NCBI RefSeq assembly: GCF_004339595.1
Contig: NZ_SMFU01000007.1
Span: 496,001 to 560,000 of the forward strand
Reading direction: 5' to 3'
DNA: 64,000 nucleotides
DNA from: Marinobacterium mangrovicola
Lineage (GTDB): Bacteria > Pseudomonadota > Gammaproteobacteria > Pseudomonadales > Balneatricaceae
The notes under the pieces were generated by a model that saw only the letters and a program-made list of their open reading frames with translations, made no database searches and had not been told where the DNA came from. Position 1 is the stretch's first letter; each line of letters starts with the position of its first letter. Both the position numbers and the translations under genes were made by a program. Shown here in pieces: positions 1 to 10,244 of the stretch.

Positions 1-12
1 TACTTTGGTCTG

Positions 13-2139
13 TTAACTGGCCTTCAGCTCATTCTCGGTAGAGCGAATCAGGGCGAGGCGGCTGTCTTCGCGGTGAGAGTCTGGAGCCAGCAGGGCAAGT
101 ATCTGATCGTCGGCGCCGGCATAGACGCGGCGGAATCGGAGATAACCGCCACCCAGAATATAGTTTTCGCGTCCACCCAGTTCGCTCATTTCAGGTATGC
201 GCCCCGTGCGTTCATAGTACTCCGCATAACTACGCTCTTCATCGCTTAGGTAGATTCCGCGCCGGCTTTCCCAGAACCTGCTGTTATCGATGATGTTCTT
301 TCTCGCGACGAGACTATCTAGATAGGTGATCACCTCATCTCTTGTCAGCCACTTAATGAGGAAGCCCGCGATGGAGTCGTGCACATACTCATCCATCATG
401 GTCTCGACGGCTGCGGGAGGTGTGCCCAGCTCGTCAGAAAACTCTTCGATGCGCTCCCAGTCGTCCACGACCGATGGATCCAGCAGGGATGGCGCCTTCT
501 CAATCTGGTTAACAATCCATCCAGGTCCCATGACCAGGTAGTCCTTGATAAACAGTGCCGCTCTGCCAAAAAAGCCGGCACGCTTCAATGATTGCCAGGT
601 TTCGAACCGTTCCAGCTCTTCGCGGAACTGGTTATAGGAACTGGCGAGGTTGTTTTGCTGATACTGAGGCGCGCGCTGATAGCTCTTCAGCGTAAACACA
701 CCCCCCTGACGATGATTGTTTAAACGCCACTCTATCCCCTTGCGCCAGTGCTCGCGCATTAGCGTGCCCGTATCCCCCGATTTGAGGTGGCATGTATCCA
801 GATAAGCGTTGAAGTCGGTAATTGTTCGTGTCGAAATTTTGAAAGCATCCTGGTCATCCGGAAGCGCCAGCTCCAGCTTGAATGGGACGCCCGACAAGCG
901 GGCATCCTTGTACATAACGGCCAGGGGTATCTTGGAAAGCATATCCCGGCCGATATTGTCGGTGCCCTTACCCTGAGAGCCGGGCCGATATCCGCCGCCG
1001 ATATCGGAGTGAACGCCGGGGAAAACGATCTCTTCTCCATTACCGGGTTTGGATCGATCGTTATAGATCGAATCGAGAGGAAAGGAACGGCGGTTCTCAT
1101 GGGCTGATACAAGATGCAGGCAGCGCGATACATTGGCGGGGATCGCCAACGATGTCTCTGCATCGCCCCAGGCCGCATGGCCATCGGCGATCGGTATCAG
1201 GTTGGCGATTCCCACCGAGGCCACCGTATCGAACAGGCCAAGGTAATCGAAGGTGACCGGAAAGCCCGCCAGGGTGAGCCCGGCGCTGTCTCTGCCGGTT
1301 AGTTCGGCATCGATTTCGCAGAGTTTCACCAGCCAGTTGGCAAAAGCGCGAGCCTCGGTGGCGCCCCTGGAGAAGCCAAAGGCGGACAGATAGATACGTT
1401 TTACGATGCTGGGGTCTTTGTTTTGTGGCTGAGCACCTTCCGGTCCGGTCATATGCGGTGCTATGGCTGTATGTAAAGTCCTCAGCCATTGAACCAAGGT
1501 TCTCGGAATGCGCTGATTTACCTGGTCAACGGCGGTTGCCCGCGTTGGTCTGGCAAAAGGGTCGCTGTTCAATGCCTGGGCATTCATTTCACCGCTTGAG
1601 CTGGCTCTGCGTACCATTTCATGGTCGATCAGTGATTGCTTCAGAAAGTAACGGCTGACCGCGTTGATTGCCTGGGCCAGCGCCCAGAGAATTCGTACCT
1701 GGCCCCACCGAGCCGTGCCGCCACCCAGCGTCTCATCCCAGAATCCTTCTCCAGTGTCCCCCAACTGCGTGAAGCGGGTACCTACGCCTGGGATGTAAAT
1801 CCGGAAGAAATTATCGTAGTCGGCCAGGTTGGTTTGCCAGTCGGTCTGGGGTGGCAGTATTCCCGGGACGCTAAGGCCGGGGTAGGCGCTATACAGCCGG
1901 GCTACATTGCTGTGGCTATGATCGTTTTGGTTAAGGCTGTCTTCATAATTGTTGCCGGTGCCGTCGAAAAAGAAACCGAAGAAGAGGTTGGTGTCGCAGG
2001 GGGAGAGCGGTGCAGAGTTGATTTCTCTGCTCTCCTCAAAACTGTCCAAGTCGCTTATTTCTGAGGGTAAAAAGAAATCGTTCTTTGCCGACGGGTTAGC
2101 GTGACGTTGCTGAAGAGGCGAGGCTAGCGTTGAACTCAT
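13..2139 (-). CDS. DUF2235 phospholipase-type effector, Tle1-like
   Basis: A 708-residue protein of the DUF2235 alpha/beta-hydrolase family, which includes the type VI secretion phospholipase effectors Tle1. The sequence shows FFDGTGNN near residues 57-64, the nucleophile elbow GFSRG near 253-257, a candidate catalytic Asp in LFDTVASVG near 305 and HSDIGGGY near 377-384, which are the expected Ser-Asp-His elements. There is no signal peptide, as expected of a cargo effector delivered by another machine. ATG is preceded by GGAGG at 7 nt and overlaps the stop of the upstream lipoprotein gene by ATGA, so the pair is translationally coupled. No VgrG, Hcp or PAAR gene is visible here, so the delivery route is inference. 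Family call strong; antibacterial role probable. Confidence 0.85.
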   Translation of the reverse strand: MSSTLASPLQQRHANPSAKNDFFLPSEISDLDSFEESREINSAPLSPCDTNLFFGFFFDGTGNNYEDSLNQNDHSHSNVARLYSAYPGLSVPGILPPQTDWQTNLADYDNFFRIYIPGVGTRFTQLGDTGEGFWDETLGGGTARWGQVRILWALAQAINAVSRYFLKQSLIDHEMVRRASSSGEMNAQALNSDPFARPTRATAVDQVNQRIPRTLVQWLRTLHTAIAPHMTGPEGAQPQNKDPSIVKRIYLSAFGFSRGATEARAFANWLVKLCEIDAELTGRDSAGLTLAGFPVTFDYLGLFDTVASVGIANLIPIADGHAAWGDAETSLAIPANVSRCLHLVSAHENRRSFPLDSIYNDRSKPGNGEEIVFPGVHSDIGGGYRPGSQGKGTDNIGRDMLSKIPLAVMYKDARLSGVPFKLELALPDDQDAFKISTRTITDFNAYLDTCHLKSGDTGTLMREHWRKGIEWRLNNHRQGGVFTLKSYQRAPQYQQNNLASSYNQFREELERFETWQSLKRAGFFGRAALFIKDYLVMGPGWIVNQIEKAPSLLDPSVVDDWERIEEFSDELGTPPAAVETMMDEYVHDSIAGFLIKWLTRDEVITYLDSLVARKNIIDNSRFWESRRGIYLSDEERSYAEYYERTGRIPEMSELGGRENYILGGGYLRFRRVYAGADDQILALLAPDSHREDSRLALIRSTENELKAS

Positions 2140-2912
2140 GGTCGTGCCTCCCTAAGCAATTCGATTCGCCGCTGATCATGCTTGATGAAGTTAGTTAGAT
2201 ATTCCTCTAAAAGCGGCTTGAATTTTGGGTCTTGCGGGCCGGAAAGGCCTTCAACTCTCTCTGACCTTGTCCTGGTAAATACTCCCCAGAATCTTTCTAG
2301 GCTCTTGCCTGGACTGTCCTTAAACTCAGCTAGGTTTTTTTGATTTCTTTCGAGGCGAGACTCGATGTCTGCTAGCTCCCGGTCGACTAGTTTTCTGCGA
2401 TACTCATCCGAAGGCACTGGCCAGCCCTTCACCTCGCCGGGGAAGTCTTCATGGGGTGGATCAAAATTGCTGACCACCACATTGGCCTTTTCATCAGGCA
2501 TAAACTGCACCCAGAGCGTGCCCTTGGCAGGAGTCTGGTACTCGGGGACATCGACACGGATGGTCTGATGCAGGGTTCCTTCTGCCTGGCGTCTTGCAAG
2601 AGATTCTGAGCGCTCGTCCGTTGTGTCACCCTCAAGTGGATAACTGACGACCACATCCACTTGCAGGCCTTCATGCCACTGCTTCGGAATCTGGTAACAG
2701 CAGGTGATGCCGCCGGCGGAGTAGGGGGCAAGGGATTCACCGCCGCCGCGGTTCTTTGGATCATTGGGATCGACCACGGAGTAGCCGCCAATACCCTGAC
2801 CGGCATAATCGGCGGCTGAGATGTTCAGGCTGGTAAGCTCTTCTTCCTGAGAACAACCGGCAAGCCCGGTCAGCATTACTGCGCTCAGAAAAAGTTGAAC
2901 GGGATATCGCAT
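2136..2912 (-). CDS. DUF3304-like lipoprotein, likely immunity protein for the adjacent effector
   Basis: A 258-residue lipoprotein: hydrophobic signal followed by a lipobox LAGC (Cys about residue 20), giving a mature protein anchored on the periplasmic face. Residues 35-110 carry a Gly-rich segment and the GGITCCYQIP element that I associate with DUF3304 proteins, which commonly sit beside DUF2235 lipases. Position directly upstream of the effector with an ATGA overlap is the usual effector-immunity arrangement; lipoprotein immunity fits neutralising a periplasm-acting phospholipase. ATG at 2912 is chosen over a TTG one codon upstream; AAGGAG lies 9 nt before it. The immunity function is inferred from context only. 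Confidence 0.7.
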   Translation of the reverse strand: MRYPVQLFLSAVMLTGLAGCSQEEELTSLNISAADYAGQGIGGYSVVDPNDPKNRGGGESLAPYSAGGITCCYQIPKQWHEGLQVDVVVSYPLEGDTTDERSESLARRQAEGTLHQTIRVDVPEYQTPAKGTLWVQFMPDEKANVVVSNFDPPHEDFPGEVKGWPVPSDEYRRKLVDRELADIESRLERNQKNLAEFKDSPGKSLERFWGVFTRTRSERVEGLSGPQDPKFKPLLEEYLTNFIKHDQRRIELLREARP

Positions 2913-3070
2913 CAAATCACGCTCCTTGTGATGGTTGCGGTTTTCCTGAGAGCCTTGTTCTAAGGCTCAGGTTCAGCATGTGGGTGAAGATTATGCCATC
3001 TGAAAGCTGGCGAATCATTGACTCAACCGGTGGTGCCGGCAATGGGGAATTTGGACAGGCTGTTCGCTGT

Positions 3071-3901
3071 TTAGTGCCGTGCTCTGAACAAGGTTTCGCC
3101 CGGCGCCATCTCGTTTCTGACGGCTTCGCGTATCGAGCCGTCGATCTCTGCTGAGTCGGCTTCATATAGACCGCACATCGCCAGCGCCTTTCGCAGTCTG
3201 ATGTCCTTGCCGAGATATTCGTACACAACCCTGGCGCAGCAGGGCATGCGTTCGCTGTTGTCCGACACCCCCATCTTCAGCCCGGTCAGCTTGGAGACCC
3301 GGTTGCGAAAGCTGGGAAACAGGATGGTCTGGGTGACTTCGTGGCAGTTCAGGGTTTCATAATCCACCAAAAAAAGCCGGTCCGTGAGGAGGTGCACTAT
3401 GCCCTGGTAGCGGTTGTGGCAGGGCGCTTCATTGGCGTTGGTGCGCATCCGCTCGGTGCGCTGGAAGACTATCTGGCCGTCCTGTTCCTCCAGGCAAACC
3501 AGGTTGCGCAGCAGCTTTCCTGGTGTCGACATCGACAGGTAGTACTCGAAGTAATAGCCGAGGTAGCGCTGGATATCTGGGTTCGAACAGCGCGAGAGCT
3601 GCTCCATATGCGCGGCGATGCTTCCGTTGACTACCGGCTCTGCCAGCGTGGCCTGCGGACGCAGTTGTACCAGTCGCTCAAACTGGTTGTGCGGCAGCAA
3701 TATCTCGTGGGTTTCGATGCCGAAAAATTCGCACAGACGGCGCAGTGTATTGGCCGAAGGCTTGTACTGACCGCTCAGGTAGCGATTGAACTGGGGCCGG
3801 TTGATATCCAGCCGTCGGCACACTTCCGCAATCGATTTGTAGTAACTGCACAGAAGGCGAAGGTTCTGGGCGAGATCTTCATGTATGGCGGGTTTGGTCA
3901 T
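3071..3901 (-). CDS. XRE-family helix-turn-helix transcriptional regulator
   Basis: A 276-residue regulator. Residues about 8-62 form a Cro/C1-type HTH with the expected layout (IAEVCRRLDINRPQFNRYL, then SANTLRRLCEFFGI). The remaining 200 residues look like a sensor or oligomerisation domain that I cannot assign. It is divergent from the AGCS transporter-aspA-ansA genes with 215 bp between the start codons, and that interval holds repeated operator-like motifs, so it most likely controls amino-acid uptake and degradation and itself. Whether it activates or represses cannot be read from sequence. Confidence 0.75.
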   Translation of the reverse strand: MTKPAIHEDLAQNLRLLCSYYKSIAEVCRRLDINRPQFNRYLSGQYKPSANTLRRLCEFFGIETHEILLPHNQFERLVQLRPQATLAEPVVNGSIAAHMEQLSRCSNPDIQRYLGYYFEYYLSMSTPGKLLRNLVCLEEQDGQIVFQRTERMRTNANEAPCHNRYQGIVHLLTDRLFLVDYETLNCHEVTQTILFPSFRNRVSKLTGLKMGVSDNSERMPCCARVVYEYLGKDIRLRKALAMCGLYEADSAEIDGSIREAVRNEMAPGETLFRARH

Positions 3902-3940
3902 TACTAAGCCTGGGCGGAGTTTTATGTTGTGTCACGAAAA

Positions 3941-4035
3941 GCATCTAACTGCGATAGTGCTTTCTGATGCATCAATAGCGTCTAACTGCGTCAGTGTGTA
4001 GCCAGAGTGTCAAATTCTATCAGTGGCACTGCGCT
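3941..4035. promoter_or_regulatory. Repeated operator-like motifs between the XRE regulator and the AGCS-aspA-ansA genes
   Basis: Two near-identical 20-bp direct repeats, at 3941-3960 and 3979-3998, share the core TCTAACTGCG followed by AGTG and match at 16 of 20 positions; their starts are 38 bp apart. A third weaker element containing CTATCAGTGGCACTGCG lies at about 4017-4033 and may be a degenerate inverted copy. Location between divergent genes makes this the prime candidate binding region for the XRE protein. No convincing -35/-10 pair could be fixed by eye. Confidence 0.5.
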
Positions 4036-4116
4036 GTTTAAATCACCCGCTGTGAAAACAAACCCGGGGAACGGTTTTAACGTTCCAACCATAAAAAGAG
4101 ATAACGGAGTTTTGTC

Positions 4117-5598
4117 ATGTTGGATCTCCTCAACGACATTCTATGGGGCAAGGTGCTGATCGCGCTGCTGATCATTGTCGGCATCGGCTTTACGCTGGCC
4201 TCCCGCTTTGTGCAGTTTCGCTACTTCGGACGTATGTTCCGCATCCTCGGTGCCAGCCAGGCATTCAAGAAAGACAAACACGGCCACCTGAGCTCTTTCC
4301 AGGCGTTGATCCTGTCCGTGGCCGGCCGTGTCGGTGGCGGTAATATTGCCGGTGTCGCTGTGGCGATCACCCTGGGTGGTCCCGGCGCGGTGTTCTGGAT
4401 GTGGGTTGTCGGCATGATGGGTATGGCGACCAGCTTCCTCGAATGTACCCTGGCGCAGACCTATAAGCAGGCTGAGCCGGATGGCACCTATCGTGGTGGT
4501 CCCGCGCATTACATCACCCGTGGTATGGGCAGCAAGTTCAAGTGGCTGGGTGGTATCTACTCTGTTCTTCTGCTGGTGACCTTCGGCTTTGGCTTTACTG
4601 CGCTGCAGTCCTATGCGGTGGCAACCTCGGTGGGCGATGCCTTCGGCGTGCCGGTGTTCTACAGCGGTATCGCGTTGGCGATGATCGTCGGCCTGATTAT
4701 CTTTGGTGGCGTTAAGCGTATCGCCCGTGTCGCCGAGGTTCTGGTGCCGGTGATGGCGGTGGGTTACCTGGCGATCGCCTTTGTCGTGCTGGGCATGCAT
4801 ATCGACCGTATCCCTGACGTGATCACCCTGATCGTGAAAAGCGCGTTCGGCCTGGAGCAGGCTGTGGGCGGCGGTATCGGTGCAGCGATCATGATGGGCG
4901 TGAAGCGCGGCCTGTTCTCCAACGAAGCCGGCCTTGGCAGTGCGCCGAACGTGGCGGCTGTGGCCTACGTGCCGCACCCGGCCAACCAGGGTGTGGTGCA
5001 GGCGTTCTCTGTATTTATCGATACGCTGATCATCTGCTCCTCTACCGCGTTCATCATTCTGCTGAGCAGCATCTATGACCCGTCTTCCGTGAGTGACGTC
5101 GGCGGTGTAGCGCTGACTCAGTCGGCGCTGGCGGATCATGTCGGTGACTGGGGCCGTAGTTTTGTCAGTGTCGCGCTGGTGCTGTTTGGTTTTAGCACCG
5201 TGCTCTACAACTACTACCTCGGCGAGAACAGCATCAACTTCTTCAGCACCGAGAACCAGAACCTGTTCAACGCCTTCCGCGTGGCGATCATCGGCCTGGT
5301 GTGCTGGGGTGCGACCACCGATCTGGGTACCGTATTCGCCTTCGCCGATGTGACCATGGGCCTGCTGGCGCTGGTCAACCTGATCGCCCTGATCTGCCTG
5401 TTCAAGCCGGGTCTGCGCGTGCTGCGCGACTTCGACAAGCAGATCGCAGACGGCATCGAGCAGCCGATCTTCGATGTGAACAAGTTCAGCGATATGGATC
5501 TGGACGAGAAAGCCTGGGAGATCGAGCTGGAAGACCTGGAGCGGCTGCGCCAGCGTGAAGCGAAGGTGTCCGGCGACGAGAGTCTGGCTTCAAACTGA
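4117..5598 (+). CDS. Alanine/glycine:cation symporter family (AGCS) transporter
   Basis: A 493-residue inner-membrane protein of the sodium:alanine symporter family. The family signature GGVKRGLFSNEAGLGSAP is clear at about residues 258-275, with the conserved VAGRVGGGNIAG stretch near 67-78 that lines the substrate path in AGCS proteins. About ten or eleven hydrophobic segments are visible and the C-terminal 50 residues are charged and cytosolic. Family members import Ala, Gly or other small neutral amino acids with Na+ or H+; the exact substrate cannot be told. Downstream aspA and ansA suggest uptake linked to Asn/Asp/Ala catabolism. A strong terminator follows, so the downstream pair may be transcribed at a lower level or separately. 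Confidence 0.9.
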   Translation: MLDLLNDILWGKVLIALLIIVGIGFTLASRFVQFRYFGRMFRILGASQAFKKDKHGHLSSFQALILSVAGRVGGGNIAGVAVAITLGGPGAVFWMWVVGMMGMATSFLECTLAQTYKQAEPDGTYRGGPAHYITRGMGSKFKWLGGIYSVLLLVTFGFGFTALQSYAVATSVGDAFGVPVFYSGIALAMIVGLIIFGGVKRIARVAEVLVPVMAVGYLAIAFVVLGMHIDRIPDVITLIVKSAFGLEQAVGGGIGAAIMMGVKRGLFSNEAGLGSAPNVAAVAYVPHPANQGVVQAFSVFIDTLIICSSTAFIILLSSIYDPSSVSDVGGVALTQSALADHVGDWGRSFVSVALVLFGFSTVLYNYYLGENSINFFSTENQNLFNAFRVAIIGLVCWGATTDLGTVFAFADVTMGLLALVNLIALICLFKPGLRVLRDFDKQIADGIEQPIFDVNKFSDMDLDEKAWEIELEDLERLRQREAKVSGDESLASN

Positions 5599-5633
5599 TC
5601 GGGACAGCTACCTAACTCATCGTAGCTTCCAAG

Positions 5634-5661
5634 GGCCCGGACTTTCCGGGCCTCTCTTTTT
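5634..5661 (+). terminator. Rho-independent terminator after the AGCS gene
   Basis: Perfect 8-bp arms GGCCCGGA (5634-5641) and TCCGGGCC (5645-5652) around a 3-nt loop, followed by a T-rich tract TCTCTTTTT. It lies between the transporter and aspA, only 30 bp before the aspA start, so it may partly uncouple the two. Confidence 0.85.
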
Positions 5662-5692
5662 CTACGTGTTATTGCGCAGGTAAATAAAGCTT

Positions 5693-7092
<1,400 letters not shown>

Positions 7093-7096
<4 letters not shown>

Positions 7097-8109
7097 GTGC
7101 ACGGGTTCTTGTGATCTACACCGGCGGCACCATCGGTATGGTGCCCTCGGAGCAGGGGTATGTGCCCGAGCCTGGTTTTCATGACCGGGTGCAGGCGCAG
7201 CTCGACAGCCTGGGCGAGGCGGCATTGCCGGAATACGACCTGATCGAACTGGATCGTCTCATCGACAGCGCCAACCTGGTGCCCAATGATTGGCGCGAGA
7301 TCGCGCTGGCTATCGAGCAGAACTGGAAAAGCTACGACGGCTTCGTGGTGCTGCACGGCACCGACACCCTGGCGTACACCGCCTCGGCACTGTCGTTCAT
7401 GCTGGAAGGCACCAACAAGCCGGTGATCCTCACCGGTTCGCAGATCCCGTTGGCGCAGCTGCGCAACGATGCGCTGGATAACCTGGTGACCTCGTTGATG
7501 CTGGCCGCCAGCCGCGAGATCTTCGAGGTGTGCGTCTACTTCAACGGTCGTCTGCTCCGCGGCAACCGCTCGCTGAAGGTACGCTCCAGCGGTTTCGATG
7601 CGTTTGATTCGCCCAACGCGCCCTGGCTGGGGCAGGCGGGCATCAACATCGATCTGCGGCCGGATCTGCTGTTGCCGCCGGGTCGGCCCTGTTTCCAGAT
7701 TCCCGAGTTCGATCCGGCAGCTGTAACCGTGCTGACGGTATTCCCCGGTATGCCGGCCAGCCTGATCGAGGCGGCGGTAGATAGCTCTGCGGTGAATGCG
7801 CTGGTGCTGCAGACCTACGGCGTGGGCAACCCGCCGGATGCGGACGCGGCATTGATCGGTGCGTTGGAAGCGGCGGCCAAGCGCGGCGTCTGCATCCTCA
7901 ATCTGACCCAGTGTCAGCAGGGTGCGGTAAGCCAGGGTGCCTACGCCACCGGCGCCACCCTGAACCGAATCGGCGTGGTGCCGGGCGCCGATATGACGCT
8001 GGAAGCGGCGTTCACCAAGCTGCACTACCTGCTCGCGCTGGGCGTCGAGGGTGAGGAGCTAGGTCAGTCGCTAAAAACGTCTCTGCGTGGGGAACTGAGC
8101 GAAAGCTAA
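7093..8109 (+). CDS. ansA: Type I (cytoplasmic) L-asparaginase
   Basis: A 338-residue asparaginase without signal peptide, matching the AnsA type rather than periplasmic AnsB. Both catalytic motifs are visible: TGGTIGM at residues 10-16 with the nucleophilic Thr, and HGTDTLAY at about 88-95 with the second Thr-Asp pair; the conserved GSQIPL is near 117-122. It hydrolyses L-Asn to L-Asp and ammonia, feeding the overlapping aspA product upstream. The end of the gene runs into a small stretch of decayed AraC-type coding sequence that seems to supply its terminator-like hairpin. Confidence 0.93.
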
Positions 8110-8121
8110 GCTCTAATCTCG

Positions 8122-8195
8122 CGTCATCAAGGCGTGCGGTCCTGTTTCTGAGCAGGGCGCGCGCCTTTTTTATAGGCTGATCGACCGGGTCTAGC
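8122..8195 (-). pseudogene. Fragment of an AraC-type HTH gene (decayed copy)
   Basis: This 74-bp stretch aligns without gaps to 9516-9589, inside the HTH region of the intact AraC-family gene nearby: the first 19 bases are identical (CGTCATCAAGGCGTGCGGT) and most of the rest matches. Read on the minus strand it still encodes VDQPIKKARALLRNRTARLD against IDQRIKKARTLLRDQTARLD in the intact protein. No start, stop or flanking domain remains. The fragment also contains the GGCGCGCGCC-TTTTTT element that may now terminate ansA on the plus strand. Confidence 0.7.
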
Positions 8196-8242
8196 TGTAA
8201 GGGGGCCTGAGTGGCTCATGAATCCTTCGGTCAGCTGAGGCC

Positions 8243-8884
8243 CTAGCCGAACTGTGATCGTTGCTCTGTGCCGGGCGGTTCGGTCATCACCTCTGTTTTG
8301 CCGGGTTTCAGCTTATCCTCAAGCAGCGTCAGATAGAGGCGAAACTCTGCGAAAATCGCGTCGTAGACCAGAAATGCTTCTTCGCTATCCCCCCGTTTCA
8401 TCTCGGCGATTTCACCGAAGAACCGGTTGAGCATTTTCAGCAGGGTGTCGATGCTCATCGCCAGCCAGGCATCGTTGGTGACCCATTTGTCGATGAATTC
8501 GTCGAGGCGAATGAAGGTGCGCTTCAGCAGGGGATAGTTGGTGCTGATCTCTTTGCTCTGCTTGAGCAGCAGATAGATCTCGTAGGTTTCATCGGCAAAC
8601 TTGCGGGGCTGGCTCACATCCAATAGGTAGCGGCCGCGATATGTTTCAAAAAGGGTATCGAACCGTTCGGTAAAGCACTGCTCGCTATCCAGTTCTGCGA
8701 AAGGGGATAGTGTCTGGTCCAGCATCAGGTAGGTTTTGTTCAGCTCTGCGACCATCTGGTTGAACTGCTGGTTAAATTCGCCGGAACGGAGCAGCGTATT
8801 AACCGTGCGGGCGATACCATCCCACTCCGAGGCTGTGGCGCACACACTGGTCATTTCACGGATCAGGGTCAGTTCTGTACCCAT
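8243..8884 (-). CDS. Conserved hypothetical protein, alpha-helical
   Basis: A 213-residue soluble, acidic, strongly helical protein that I do not recognise. No signal peptide, membrane segment or catalytic motif is visible. Helices are suggested throughout residues 20-190, with periodic Leu/Phe positions and many Glu/Lys pairs, giving the look of a helical bundle. It starts 4 bp after the upstream DUF1508-like gene ends, so the two form an operon on the minus strand. Function unknown. Confidence 0.6.
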   Translation of the reverse strand: MGTELTLIREMTSVCATASEWDGIARTVNTLLRSGEFNQQFNQMVAELNKTYLMLDQTLSPFAELDSEQCFTERFDTLFETYRGRYLLDVSQPRKFADETYEIYLLLKQSKEISTNYPLLKRTFIRLDEFIDKWVTNDAWLAMSIDTLLKMLNRFFGEIAEMKRGDSEEAFLVYDAIFAEFRLYLTLLEDKLKPGKTEVMTEPPGTEQRSQFG

Positions 8885-8888
8885 GGCA

Positions 8889-9230
8889 TCAGCTTCCTGC
8901 GGTCAGGTCGGTGATTTCGGCCACGCAGGCGTTGTCTTTCACCTGGTGCAGGGTGCTGTCAAAGTCCATCTGCGAACTGAACAGCTGGCTTTTGGCGATG
9001 ATTTCGCCGCCACTATTCTTGATCACAAAAAAGCTGTCGCCTGCAGGAACCTTGCCCGACGCGATCAGATGTCCCATGAGGCTGCCGGTGCGCACATCGC
9101 TGATCGCCTGTTCGGCCTCCTGCCGGGACGGGTATTCGCCACCGATCAGAAGGTCGATGCCATCAGTGCCGACCAGGGTGAAATGAAACTGCTGCTCGGT
9201 GGTGGTCTTCAGTTCGAAGGTAGCTGGCAT
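8889..9230 (-). CDS. DUF1508 (YegP-like) small protein
   Basis: A 113-residue protein with two YegP-like units: residues about 5-50 (FELKTTTEQQFHFTLVGTDG, then EYPSRQEAEQAISDV) and about 60-108 (DSFFVIKNSGGEIIAKSQLF). DUF1508 proteins are small beta-rich proteins of unknown role, usually with the pattern F-x-F-x-L-x-A followed by Y-x-S-x-x-x-A-x-x-x-I. The match is recognisable but divergent, so the family call is moderate. First gene of a two-gene minus-strand operon with the helical protein. Confidence 0.6.
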   Translation of the reverse strand: MPATFELKTTTEQQFHFTLVGTDGIDLLIGGEYPSRQEAEQAISDVRTGSLMGHLIASGKVPAGDSFFVIKNSGGEIIAKSQLFSSQMDFDSTLHQVKDNACVAEITDLTAGS

Positions 9231-9414
9231 ATCATTGTCCTCGGTATCAGATGCGGAATCAGGAATGGCTCATCATTCAGACTTCTGATAGTGCTTTTGC
9301 AAAGGTGGTGCCAGCGATTTTGTCTTGATACTAAAAGGTTTTTTTCACGGGAGTGGGTGGCGGATCAGAGCTTATGTGGCATTGCCGACATTGAGGTCGG
9401 GAGCAGGGTGTGTG

Positions 9415-10230
9415 CTAACCCCAGAACGACTGGTAAGTGCCCGGGGTCATCGCCAGCCGCTGTTTGAAGTGGCGGTGGAAGTGAGATTGATCGGCAAAGC
9501 CCAGTTGCGAAGCCACGTCATCAAGGCGTGCGGTTTGGTCTCTAAGCAGAGTGCGGGCCTTTTTGATGCGCTGATCGATCTGGTAGGCGTGTGGCGGTTG
9601 GCCGTAATGCTTACGGAACAAGCGTATCAGCTGATAACGATTAAGAGCGGCCTCCTGGCATAGCTGTTCCAGCGACAGGTTGGCCGCAAGATTATCGGTG
9701 AGCAGTTCGCTAACCCGACGCAGTGAGTTCGGCGGTGAGGCTTCCCGGCTAGCGTCCAGCTTTTCGGTGGAGAAAAAGGGGCTGAGAAAGGTGATCAATT
9801 CAGTCTCTGCCTCCAAAGCGCCGCCTGTTCCATCGACTACCCGGTAGAGCCTGTTGAAGTCGTTGCTGATCTCTGGCCTGTCGGCTAGAACCTCAGTGAA
9901 CGGTTGGTAGTCCGACGAGCTGGGCGATAGTTCCCGCTGCAGCTTGCCCATCCATTGCGTATCAACAAACAGCATTCGATATGACCAACGTCCCTCATCC
10001 GGGTTGCAGGCGTGCAGATCCGAGGGGTTGATGGTGACCAGTGAGCCACCGCCTATGCGGTTAAGCTGATCGCGATTCTGGTACAGGGCGGCGCCCTGGT
10101 CGATCAGTCCGAAAGAAAACTCGTCATGGGAGTGAGCCCGGTAACAGGCAGAGGAGTTCGCAGCCAGACGCATCTCCACCGCCGGCAGGACAGGGCTGCG
10201 TTTGAGCCATAGGTTTTCGGATGACGTCAT
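9415..10230 (-). CDS. AraC-family transcriptional regulator with N-terminal cupin
   Basis: A 271-residue regulator. The N-terminal half carries an AraC-type cupin (HSHDEFSFGLIDQGAALY near residues 34-51); the C-terminal 100 residues hold two HTH motifs (LSLEQLCQEAALNRYQLIRL and LDDVASQLGFADQSHFHRHF). ATG at 10230 is chosen because the longer reading starting at 10368 would overlap the upstream exporter gene extensively, while 10230 leaves 14 bp after it. It follows the LysE-family gene in an operon, and probably controls amino-acid or metabolite export. A decayed copy of its HTH lies at 8122-8195. Confidence 0.85.
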   Translation of the reverse strand: MTSSENLWLKRSPVLPAVEMRLAANSSACYRAHSHDEFSFGLIDQGAALYQNRDQLNRIGGGSLVTINPSDLHACNPDEGRWSYRMLFVDTQWMGKLQRELSPSSSDYQPFTEVLADRPEISNDFNRLYRVVDGTGGALEAETELITFLSPFFSTEKLDASREASPPNSLRRVSELLTDNLAANLSLEQLCQEAALNRYQLIRLFRKHYGQPPHAYQIDQRIKKARTLLRDQTARLDDVASQLGFADQSHFHRHFKQRLAMTPGTYQSFWG

Positions 10231-10244
10231 GGTGGAAGCCTTAT

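Noticed and set aside
13-2912. A T6SS structural cluster at the left edge
   Set aside because: Only an effector-immunity pair is present; no Tss, VgrG or Hcp genes in the window.
2940-2980. Hairpin AGCCTT/AAGGCT downstream of the XRE gene
   Set aside because: No U-tract on either strand, so not called as a terminator.
4141-5139. 332-codon open frame on the minus strand inside the AGCS gene
   Set aside because: Composition is His/Arg/Asp-rich and low in hydrophobics, the shadow of a GC-rich gene; the plus-strand frame has clear family motifs.
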